This document shows positions 10,412 to 20,500 of a stretch of 64,000 bases of DNA, one piece after another. The notes beneath the pieces were generated by a model, which saw only the letters and a program-made list of their open reading frames with translations, made no database searches and was not told the origin of the DNA. Location of the stretch: assembly GCA_963281255.1 (NCBI GenBank), contig OY725498.1:2232001-2296000 (forward strand), given 5' to 3'. The stretch is from Aphrocallistes beatrix (Eukaryota; Porifera; Hexactinellida; Sceptrulophora; Aphrocallistidae). The position numbers and the translations under genes were made by a program. The stretch's first letter is position 1, and each line of letters starts with the position of its first letter.

Positions 10412-10910
10412 TTAAGGTTGGTGTTTCCTAAGGGACACTTGTTTTTTACCAAAAATGTACCCAAATTGCTTTTTTTATCATTTTTAGATCCTTATATGGG
10501 TTATAAACAATAAATCCGATTTTTATAACTCCAGCCCCAATATTTCGCCACTTTGAGCCACTTGTATCACCTGGTGTCGCTCTAAAAACAACACATTTTA
10601 AATGCGAAATGTTCCACAGCTATATCCTCTTTTAACAGTGCCAGATAATCTTTTTAATGCTGAATTCATGCTCAGCACTAGATTTCCAGCAATTTGAAAA
10701 ATATATTTACCATATTTGGAAACTTTTTTGTTTGACCGTTCCTAGCAACGGCCAGGAATTTTTTCACATTCTTGACCGTTGCTAGGAAAGGCAACCAAAT
10801 ATTCTCTAAATATGGTCAATATATATATCATATTGCTGGAAATTTAGTGCTGAGCACGAATTCAGTATTAAAATAACGATCTAGCATAGTCAAATAAAAC
10901 ATTGCCTGGC
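10412..10910. mobile_element. AAGGTTGG foldback element with CTAGCAACGGCC hairpin
   Basis: Begins TTAAGGTTGGTGTTTCC. Its central hairpin at 10741-10786 pairs CCTAGCAACGGCCAGGAAT with its near-complement, and subterminal TTCCAGCAATTTG occurs on both sides. The right arm fades near 10910, so its length and right end are uncertain. Confidence 0.55.
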
Positions 10911-10914
10911 CTAA

Positions 10915-11572
10915 GAAAAAACGGCAAAATATTTTATTGTTAATTTCATTGTATTACTGAGCGGTCTACCATCTGATAGTACTAGTTGGTCGGTATTTAT
11001 TTTGATTTTTATGAGTGAACCCCCTAAAGTTTAGCGTTACTAAAAATTGGAAAATTATTGGAGGTTTTTGACGCATTCACCAATCAGTTCTTAACTTATT
11101 TGATAATTTTTAGTGATATGGACCTTAACATTGTTTTGGCACCTTTGGAGATTATATAACACCAAGATTTAGAAGAATGGCTAAATAAAATCAGAACAAA
11201 ATAGCTCTATAAGGAAGTTCATTTATACAATGCTCGGGAAATCGCCTGTTTGATATCAGATATTTAGCGATCACTGGATCAGAAATATAATTCTGATCGT
11301 TTCAAAAAAATTTATTTTGATCCGACCATTTGTTCGTGATATATCGCTTTCTATAGGTAAAGTTCGGGCATAATATCTCTCTATGGTCCCGAAAGAGGCC
11401 GATGTCATACTTCAAAAACTATTGAAGATATATAATCTACAACTTGAATGAAAGGATATATGCGAAAATATATAGGTTCCTCAAACATTCCTTTGTCAAA
11501 AAATTAATATTTCTCGACTTATCATTGATTTAATTGTAGTACGTACAAATTCAATGGAAAACTTTGAATATA
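10915..11572 (-). mobile_element. TTAA-1 element, partial copy
   Basis: Minus-strand match to the 3' third of the 1.95-kb element at 26363-28316 (GGTCTACCATCTGATAGTAC, GGACCTTAACATTGTTTTGG, GGATATATGCGAAAATATA). It is cut at CTTTGAATA by a pogo-like MITE, and the left TIR is absent. Confidence 0.7.
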
Positions 11573-11760
11573 CAGTCGACTCCGCTTAATAGGGCCACTG
11601 TTTAATCGGGTCAGCCGCTTAATCGGGCCACTTTTGGCAGGACCGGAATAGCTCTCACACATAGAAGCTGATACAAAATATTTTCGGTTAATAGGGTCAT
11701 CCGCTTAATCGGGGCAAAATGTCCTCTGACCGATGTGGCCCTATTAAGCGGAGTAGACTG
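11573..11760. mobile_element. Pogo-like MITE, copy 1
   Basis: 188 bp with ends CAGTCGACTCCGCTTAATAG and CTATTAAGCGGAGTAGACTG and TA on both sides. The type of TIR and the TA target fit pogo/Tigger non-autonomous elements. Confidence 0.75.
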
Positions 11761-11774
11761 TATATATATATATA

Positions 11775-11966
11775 TCCTTACTATCAAAACTTAATGTTTG
11801 TGTATGTATATATACATATATATGTATATCTGTGACGAATTGATTGAAGAAACTGTCAGGCACAGAAAGCTGATTTTTGCATGTGGAAATCTTTTGGCTA
11901 TGGCTCCGTTCTGATCTCGACACATCATTGAATTATGACGCTGCGCAAGCAAGCGAAGCGCGCTTG
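11775..11966 (+). mobile_element. Minimal 192-bp Helitron
   Basis: Keeps both ends: TCCTTACTATCAAAACTTAA at 11775 and AAGCGAAGCGCGCTTG at 11966. Almost the whole body is deleted after TTGAATTATGACG. The flanks are A on the left and T on the right. Confidence 0.7.
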
Positions 11967-11972
11967 TATATA

Positions 11973-12158
11973 CAGTCGACTCCGCTTAATAGGGCCACAT
12001 CGGTCAGAGGACATTTTGACCCGATTAAGCGGAGAACCCTATTAACCGAAAATATTTTGTATTAGCTTCTATGTGTGAGAGCTATTCTGGTCCTACCAAA
12101 AGTGGCCCGATTAAGCGGCTGACCCGATTAAACAGTGTCCCTATTAAGCGGAGTCGAC

Positions 12159-12159
<1 letters not shown>
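11973..12159. mobile_element. Pogo-like MITE, copy 2
   Basis: Ends CAGTCGACTCCGCTTAATAG and TAAGCGGAGTCGAC, inserted at TA right after the minimal Helitron. Confidence 0.72.

Positions 12160-12203
<44 letters not shown>
12160..12203. repeat. (TA)n tract between MITE copies
   Basis: About 44 bp of TA repeats with one TATTATA interruption. Confidence 0.9.
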
Positions 12204-12392
12204 CAGTCGACTCCGCTTAATAGGGTCACATCGGTCAGAGGATATTTTGACCCGATTAAGCGGAGAACTCTATTAACCGAAAATATTTTTGTATTAATCT
12301 CTATGTGTGAGAGCTATTCCGGTCCTGCCAAAAGTGGCCCGATTAAGCGGCTGACCCATTTAAACAGTGGCCCTATTAAGCGGAGTCCACTG
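12204..12392. mobile_element. Pogo-like MITE, copy 3
   Basis: 189 bp with ends CAGTCGACTCCGCTTAATAG and TTAAGCGGAGTCCACTG, and TA flanks. The third of three near-identical copies within 820 bp. Confidence 0.75.
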
Positions 12393-12527
12393 TATATATA
12401 TATATATAACCATTCATCTAGTTTATTTCTATTGGAATTTGTATTTAAAAGTGATTCCGACGTTTGGACAGCTCAAAACATGCACAAGCTAGGCTTAATT
12501 GATTAAAAACAACAAATTTTATACTTT

Positions 12528-12719
12528 GTGGATTTATATTTGTTGATAACATTTTTAACCATAGCCTCTGTATATATATCCTGCCATCCAAATCTCAAAA
12601 ATGCACCAGGGATGCGGCAGTCGAAGATTGTTGAACTAATACATGATCTGCCTAAATCATTAACCATGCAGAATATAACTTGGGAATGTATTACCAGCAT
12701 AAATAAATATTGTGCCTAA
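12528..12719 (+). CDS. Hypothetical 63-residue protein with signal-like N-terminus
   Basis: One of the few stretches here not matching a repeat. The frame starts MDLYLLITFLTIASVYISC, a plausible signal peptide, followed by about 44 polar residues with two more Cys. No family is recognised. It is short, has no visible splice partners and lies among MITEs, so chance is the leading alternative. Confidence 0.15.
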   Translation: MDLYLLITFLTIASVYISCHPNLKNAPGMRQSKIVELIHDLPKSLTMQNITWECITSINKYCA

Positions 12720-12917
12720 GCACCCAAATCCGTTACTATAATTTTGATCAGTCATCAAATGATTGTGCATCCGGTTATATTTATCACGAATTTAGTGATT
12801 TATAGAGCCGATTTAAGAAAATTCTGAGTGTTTCTAATATAAAGTTTTTCGCATAGAACCGAGCTGTGAATGGGTTTTAATGTGAAAAAATTGGATATTT
12901 TCATGGGATGTTGCTAC

Positions 12918-12974
12918 ACTGAGAAAAATGCGTTTCCATTTCAACGTTGGAAATGGAAACGCATTTTTCTCAGT
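12918..12974. repeat. Near-perfect 57-bp palindrome
   Basis: ACTGAGAAAAATGCGTTTCC pairs with its exact complement ending at 12974. One base is unpaired near the centre (AACGTT). Confidence 0.88.
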
Positions 12975-13100
12975 TGAGATCATATCTTGAATACCGAAAT
13001 AACTCTGCATTCAAATTTGATTTTATTTGATAGCCAATAGACTACTTCCTATTTAGCGATAAAATAGTTTCCACGTCTAAATTCAATGATTTACTAGTTA

Positions 13101-13917
13101 CAGTCGAAATCGGGTTATTTTGACACCGGGTTTTTTTGTCCCATTGGGTTATTTTGTCGTCAAGTCAGTGTAAAAATTGTTTTACTCATAATTCAATTAT
13201 AAAATAATCGGATTTTTTTGTCTTCGGGTTTTTTTGTCTTATCGGATTATTTTGTCTATCTGGGGTGTAAACAATTGATAATTTGTTGGCTTATTTTGTC
13301 CTTTATTTTATATTACAGTCGAAATCGGGTTATTTTGACGTCAAGTCAGTGTAAAAATTGTTTTATTCATACAAGGCTGGATTCGGTTAACCGGTTAACC
13401 GCCGTCAATCCCGGTTAACGGTTAAGGAAATCCTCGATCGGTTAACCGATCTGCTTTATTTTTTAAATATTTACACTAATTTCATTGTTTTTCTACGGAG
13501 ATTCATGAATATTGCTTCTAAAAATTTGATAATACAGTATAATTCTTATTTTATAATCATATAATATATTTCGAGACCACTGAAAATTATAAAATTATTA
13601 ATACCAGGTTAAAGATTAGTCCAAAAATCCATATTTTACTAATTTATATTGACATCGGTTAACCGGTTAACCGCCCTGGAGGAAACCAAAATGACTGAAC
13701 CCTAAAATCGGTTGACAAACCCCAGCCCTGATTCATAATTCAATTATAAAATAATCGGATGTTTTTGTCTATCGGGTTATTTTGTCTATCGGAGTATTTT
13801 GTCTATTAGTTTATTTTGTCTATCGGGTTATTATGTCTACCGGGTTATTTTGTCTATCGGGTTATTTTGCCGTTTTGGCAGTGCAATCAAATGGACAAAA
13901 TAACCCGATTTCGACTG
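13101..13917. mobile_element. Pogo-like MITE with TCGGGTTATTTTGTC repeats
   Basis: TIRs CAGTCGAAATCGGGTTATTT at 13101 and its complement ending 13917, with TA flanks. A second copy of the left end occurs at 13316, so this is either two overlapping copies or an internal duplication. The subterminal word TCTATCGGGTTATTTTG repeats in tandem. A hAT MITE is nested inside. A decayed relative is at 56215-56490. Confidence 0.7.
13372..13730. mobile_element. hAT-type MITE rich in GGTTAACC
   Basis: 359 bp with ends CAAGGCTGG and CCAGCCCTG. ATTCATA is duplicated on both sides (13365-13371, 13731-13737), and the empty site can be read from the sister sequence at 13180-13215. The interior repeats CGGTTAACCGGTTAACCG. 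Confidence 0.75.
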
Positions 13918-13984
13918 TATTAGATAATTTATATTTTGACCACATTAGGTAGTTTGACAAATAACAAACCCATTGAATTTAGAC

Positions 13985-15728
13985 TTAAGGATACCGCCCT
14001 CAAAAAACATATGATTTGGCTCACAGCATACGATGAAAGTAGAGCAATAAGAGATGTTAAGCGTGGGGAGGTATCTCCATCAAGAAATACTGGCACATTC
14101 AAAACTGTTTTTGATTCTCATTTCTAGTTTTTGAGATACATGGTCAAAGTCTGTTTTTTTCGATTTCCGCTAGCACATCTCAATGGTAGAAATTTGGACA
14201 CTCAAGGAATCGTTTAGGACATACCAAGGAATCAAATGCTTCCAACATCGAATCATAGATAGTCTACCATATTTGCAACTTCCTTCATAGGACCAGAAGA
14301 AAGTTAAAATGAAAAAATTTTTTTGGCGAAGTCATGAATAAAATCACCGATTTAGAATATCTCAAAAAAATTGTGGTCCTACGTTCATCGCCTAATGATA
14401 TGGAACAACTCTTGAAATTTTCAAACTTCTATCCCAAACCAAATTTGAGAAATAATTCTGTAAAGACGGTCAATTTTTATAATTTAAATTCCCGAGATAT
14501 AGAGATTTTAAGTTTAGGTGTTTAAGAAGAATGTAAAATGAGTTAATAATAATGAACAAAAGCATTCGCAGACATTTATTCGCATTCATACTGCTGATTA
14601 GGTATACTAGAACCAAATATTACAAAAAATAGCAAAAGTACCCAGAAAATCTGCAAATTTCCTTGAGGCCTCTAACTCCGAATATTTTAAGATAATTGTA
14701 AATAATAATTAATATATATTCCTAGAACAACGAAGTATAATCTATCAGTTTAGAATGAATAAAGAGCTTCCAAAAAGTATATTAGGAAGTTAGAGCGAAA
14801 GTCTACGATTTTTAGTTTCGAAGTTAGGATTTTCGAAAAATGCTACGTCATCATATGACAAAAATCTAAAAACTATTATCATAGAATCATATATGTACAC
14901 TCATAAAAAGTATATTAGGAAGTGAGAACTAAGAATTTGGGCTTTTATTTACATAGATAGAGAGATATCTCTTTTTGGACCCTAAATGGGGGGTTTTGAC
15001 CGAATCTGCGAGGTCCAAGGCCAGAACTTTCACAATAATTATCAAAAGTTCTCCAATTTTTCTGTACACATTATTAACGACAATTGCATTCATTATTTAG
15101 CAGAATAGCTAAATTTGGACACATATTTAATGATCAGATTCGCCATTTTCTAATAGATTCAAAGTTCTCCATAGAATTTGTATTACAATTAAATCAATGA
15201 TAGGTCGAGAATTTTTTATTTTTTGACAAAGGAATGTTCGAAGAACCTATATATTTTCGCATATATCCGTTTATTTAAGGATATAATATATTATATATCT
15301 ACAATAGTTTTTAAGATATGACATCGGCCTCTTTCGTGACCTTAGAGGGATATTATGCCCGAAATTGACCTATAATAAGCGATATCTCCAGAACAAATGG
15401 GCGGATCCGAACAAATTTTTTTTTGAAACGATCAGAATTTTATTTCTGACCCAGTGATCGCTAAATATCTGAGATCTCCAAATGTGCCAAAACAATGTTA
15501 AGGTTCATATCATTAAAAAAATATCAAATAAGTTAAACACTAATTGTTAAATGAATTAAAAACCTCCAATAATTTTTCAATTTTGACGCTAAACTTCAGG
15601 GGGTCTCACAAAAAATAAAAAAAAATACCGTCCAAATAGTACTATCAGATGGTAGACCGATCAGTAATTCAATGAAATTAGCAATTTTTTTTACGCCAGG
15701 CAAGGTTTTTCGAGGGCAGTATCCTTAA
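13985..15728 (+). mobile_element. TTAA-1 element, copy with both ends
   Basis: Starts TTAAGGATACCGCCCTC and ends GAGGGCAGTATCCTTAA. It is 1744 bp, with an internal deletion near 15471 compared with 26363-28316. Short open frames inside (for example 13936-14127 and 14334-14525) recur in some copies but are broken in others, so I do not call them genes. Confidence 0.75.
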
Positions 15729-16271
15729 ACTTATATTATCGCTTAATAGGAAGTAGTCTATTGGCTATTAAACAAGATCAAATTTGAACGTATACGTATA
15801 TTACGGTTTCCTAGATATAACCTCAACTGAGTCAAATTTGTTTCCACATCAATCCTGGAATGTAGCAATATTCCACTGAAAAATAGGAATTTTTCGCATC
15901 AACCGATCCACAGCTCGGTTTTTCACCAAAAACTTTATATTAATATCACTAAGAAGCGTCCTTAAATCGCCTCTGAATATCACTAATTCGTCATAAGTAT
16001 AATCTATTGCACAATTATAAGATGACTAATCTAAATTTTAGCAACGGATTTGTGCTTCGGCAACATATTTATATATGCTGAAAGTACATTCCTAAGCTCT
16101 GCTTCATTGTAACTTGACGCGCACCATGGATATTCAGCATCTAATGTGACTTGACACACTCTTGTAGTTCCCATATATTAATTCAGTTTAGTTTGTAATG
16201 AATTTCCATATATAATAAGTTATCTATAATTGCCTCTATCACATATTTATTTGTGTGTTCACTCTTTTCAA

Positions 16272-17020
16272 ATGGAGGTTCATGAACATAAGAACCGCAC
16301 GCAATATCTCCTGGCTGGTGCATATCCGGTAGAAATTGTAAATTCGAGATATGCACGAGCTATTTTACGACGGAAAGCCTCACATTTTCGGGTGAAAGGC
16401 GAATGGTTATACAAGGTAAGCTTTATCAATCATTTATCAATTATTTTTTTCTGGTTATAATTGTCAGTGGGTTATCCGGTCTTAAAATTCACTTTCACTT
16501 TTGATGTCGCTTTACTTTTTAGATTATTCGAAGTAAAAAAGACATAATGAAGCGTTGGAATACCAGCTGAAATCAGAGGTCCATAAGATCCTCGAATACT
16601 ATCACATCGACCATCAGAATGTATTAACATATAGAACAATTTGTAAGTTTACATCTCAAATGATTCATTCTTCCATTATAATGTCTGATTGTTTTGGGAT
16701 TTCCTACAAGTCAAGTCATGCTATTATTGTCTGACGGAATCTTCTAAGATTCAACAACCGCAGCGAGAACTCCAACCCATCATCCCCCCGAGCGGCCATG
16801 GCAGCACATTGGCATGGATAATTTCGTAGTAGAGATGCCTGAAAATGAATTTGGAATACAAACACGTACTCGTCGTTGTATGCTCTATCTCATCAAATTC
16901 TTCGTTGTGCGTCCACTCAAAACAACTAGCAGGGCTGTAGCTGAGTTGTTAAGCGTCTACCTCACTTTCGGTGTCCCTAAAGTATGTCAGCATGACCAAG
17001 GAAAAGAATTCACAAGCAAG
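16272..17020 (+). pseudogene. Gypsy-type integrase gene, 5' half, with introns
   Basis: Three exon-like blocks. Block 1, 16272-16415, encodes a segment with ARAILRRKASHFRVKGEWLYK and ends at a GTAAGC donor. Block 2, about 16523-16642, follows TTTTTAG, has the first half of an H2C2 zinc finger (EYYHIDHQN) and ends at GTAAGT. Block 3, 16711-17020, has the Cys pair (SCYYC) and the integrase-core start RPWQHIGMDNFVVEMPENEFG. It also has GVPKVCQHDQGKEFTS with the second catalytic Asp, and a GTTAGT donor. Frames break after residue 8 of block 2 and in a C-run near 16787, so it is not functional as read. Spliced, Gypsy-integrase-related genes include Ginger transposons and the domesticated GIN1/KRBA2 group; which applies here is open. 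The 3' half lies at 24418-24903, displaced by later insertions. Confidence 0.6.
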
Positions 17021-17530
17021 GTTAGTTATCCGTTTCGTAAGCGTGCCATGATATTTTCTACATATTTATGGGGAACTTTTTATGGGAAAATTTGTCAATT
17101 GTTAAATTTTTGATGCGTAATGATGACGTCATAACAGAGTTTTGAGTTATCATTTTTGATGATAGTGATAGATTAAAATTTCAGCCTTTTATCTCTTAAA
17201 ATGGCTGAGTTCAAGTCGAAAAACTGAAATGTCTAATTCTAAAAAGGTGACAATGACGTCATAATTCCATGATGAGTCTACATTTCGTCTGAGCTCAGAA
17301 TATAATGGAGCCATAACCAAAAAACTTCCACATGCCAAAAATCAGCTTTCTGTGCCTTGCAGTTTCTTCAATCAATTCTTACATATATATATATATATAT
17401 ATATATATACGTATATATATATACGTATATATATACACTGCCTGAACAAAAGTATTCGTACACCCCATAACTCCCCATACAAATAGTTATAATACTGATG
17501 TATTTAGCGAGTCAAGGTATTTAATTGGTA

Positions 17531-20500
17531 TAGTGATGCGGCATAGCATGAAAATTACAACAATTATGCATTTTGTGATAAAAGCACCAAAATTGGTACA
17601 CATGTACATTAATGTACTGTGAACATTTTGGATATTGGGCCACCTGAAACGATGCCTATGTCAGCCTTGACAGCTGACCCAAAATGACCACGTCCGATAG
17701 TTTTCGCCGGAATTGTCCTCTATCAATAACTTCTTTTAATCATGGCTCACACAACCTTCTTGCACTTACATGACACCAACTCATAGCATACTTTGGAAGC
17801 TTCGGGTAAGGTTGTCCAGTTTGGTTCGTACAGACCATCCTCTGTCTTTACCCAGCCCCAGCTGGTCGGGAAGGGTAGTACAGGAGTTGCTAGCAGTAAC
17901 TGACCCCATATGTGACCTCCCTGATAGGTTGCTCTCTTCACATGCTGTTCCAGAGCTGCCCTGGTTGGTGGGATCTGTCTGACACTATTCTTCTTTGCGA
18001 AAAGCTTTCGTCTGGCCTTGTCAATGTCTGTACATGTGCTGGTCCTGTCATAGAGCAAGATGACAAACCTCTCAATGGTATGCATAACATCTTCCAGTAT
18101 GTCACTTGGTGCACAAGTTGATTTCAGCAATGCATCAGTGAGTTCTGGGAATGCATTCCAGGTGTTCCATGCAGTCTTCTTATCATGTCCAACGAAGCTA
18201 GACACGGTGTCACATCCGGTTAGTGCATGAAACATTGGGAGCGTCTGTGCCTTCTTCGGTCCGAGCCCACTTGCTATTTTATGGCCTGCCAAATATCGGA
18301 AATGCTTCCCAGTTCCAAATGCAAGCCATAATTCGTATTCTGGACCTAGACCTTGTGACACAGACACGGCCAGTACCACAACATCTGTGTCTCAGTCCGG
18401 ATCAATATTTTGTAATGACCGTGGTGTGCTGCATGGTCTGCATGTAGCAACATGCGGCTATCAGCCTCTTCATGGTTACATGGGGACAGTGAGGCAAGAT
18501 CATGCAGTGGAGGCTTGCTCAGAACGGATTCTCCATCAGTGACAACAAGCTGCTTTTCCTCTAGATTGAATGCCTCGAATAGAGCATCAGTCAATAATTT
18601 GAACAGTTCCGTTTTGTTGCTATTTACACGAAGAAAGTCTTGCCAATTTCCTGGAATAACTGCCCCAGCCACTACACGTCTGCGCACTCCCTTCCCACGC
18701 TTTGCTCTGGCTGTCCCTTTAAGAGAATCATCTACGTACCTATCCCATACTAGATCCACACGGGAAGCATTTTGAAACTGTTAAAAAATGTAAGGGATGA
18801 AAATCTGAAAGGCGTATTCAGCAAAGTTCTTTGTAACAGCAGGCTTTAGCATTTGGAAGATGGCAGCTCCGTCTAGAATTACACTGCTTGTCAGAGGAGT
18901 CTCAGATTGAGCCTCAGAAAGATCTTTCAAGCATATCAGGAGGTCACTTTTGGTACCTACATAGATGGAGGTTACCAGTATTTGAGAGTGCTGGAGGACA
19001 GGCTTGATTCTCATGGTGAAAGAACTCTTCAAGATGTTTGGGAAGGCTAAACCCTTTACTGGGTCCCAGCAGGTTGTCAAAAAGAATCGATCTCTAGTCT
19101 GGCACCCATCCATCTCTAGTCTGGCACCCAATGTAGATTCGTGAGAAGAGTCCCACGTCAGATTTTAGTGAGGTTAACTGCTGCTTTCCTTTGCTCATAT
19201 ATTTTTTGGTTTCGCTTCGGAATAACATCAGCTTATTGCGATGAATGACATCATCAAACGACTTCGATCTTTTAAAGAGACATTCCCTAGTGAAAGCTTG
19301 AAATTGATCTTGGCCAATCATTCGCACATTTTGAACAGTCTGCACTGAAACATGGTATATAATCTCCTTGCTATCAAGGACAAACAGATCAGTGCTTTCC
19401 TTTTCAAAGGGGTTTCCAAGGTCTTCAATTACAATTATCAGGGAGCGTACATTTCTAACAAATGCAGCTTGGACACTTGATATTTGATCGTGATGCTGTG
19501 TATTCGCTTTACCCCTCTCCCAGTGATGGTGATCATCGTGAAACTCCTCTATTACCCTTGCAACCTCTGGTCCTGCTACCATCCAACGACGAAGGGCACT
19601 TGGATTGTCAGTGAGGCCAACAGCTCCTCCGTATCCTTTGACTTAAGCGTTGTTCCGTTTGTGTGCCTGATCGATAGGGATATCAGAGAAGACTCTATTG
19701 GTCTTTCGAAGAGTGAAATTTCCACGATTGAACTCTTTGGCTACCTCAGGGTGTTTCGTGGGTAATTCAGCCATGTCTCTGCGATGAATAGGAATCCACC
19801 GAGCATAGTTAGTGTGATCTAGGGCGTGGAACCAGGGAGCGAGTTGTGTTAGAGCATCAAGGTACATTGTGAAGGATGATTGGCGCAGAGAACGTACATA
19901 GACCAGTATGCAGAGTTCTAGCTCCATAACACTTGCCCAGTATTGAAATTGCGGACAGACTTCTCATCTTTGAATGCACCACTGTTCGAACTATACTAGT
20001 ATTTCCTGTTCATTCCCTATACATGACAGACAGTAGCGATCATAAGCACGATGTTTCAGAATGTACAGTGCCGCAACTGTAACTTGATGGGCTCTTCTCG
20101 TACGAGCAACGTGTGCTGCTTGTAAGAAAGAGTCGGCTGTACCTGGTGTTGTAATTTCAGCTTGCACAAGTGCTTGCACCCAGCCACTTCCCCTCAACCA
20201 GTCCCCAAGAGTTTTCAGAGCTGCCATTTCAATGTGGAGACCACCGAACATGACCACAAACTTATCCTCACCATAGTCCTCTGGCCATTTCCATTGCATT
20301 TGCTTTGCTAAGGCAAACAGTGGCTGCTCAAAAGTGATTACTGGTGTCTGTACAGGATTCAGATGTTCAACCGCACTCTTGACTACATCCATGGAGTGCT
20401 TGATCATTGCCACCGTGTGGGCGGTTTCAAGGAACAGCGGAAGAAGGGCAGTGGGACAAATTACATGACTTTCCGGTGGTTGGCGACTTGCATGGTACGC

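Larger units (their letters stand above)
12740..16065. mobile_element. Foldback element with arms 12740-13085 and 15740-16065, filled by later insertions
   Basis: The two arms are diverged reverse complements: ATAAAGTTTTTCGCATAGAACCGAGCTGTG on the left against its complement near 15900-15950, and AGCCAATAGACTACTTCCTA near 13034 against TAGGAAGTAGTCTATTGGCT near 15747. The interior was later filled by a pogo-like MITE, a hAT MITE and a TTAA-1 copy. Confidence 0.5.

Noticed and set aside
13936..14525. Two 63-codon frames as small genes
   Set aside because: They lie in the TTAA-1 repeat; the same positions are broken in other copies (26363, 34900).
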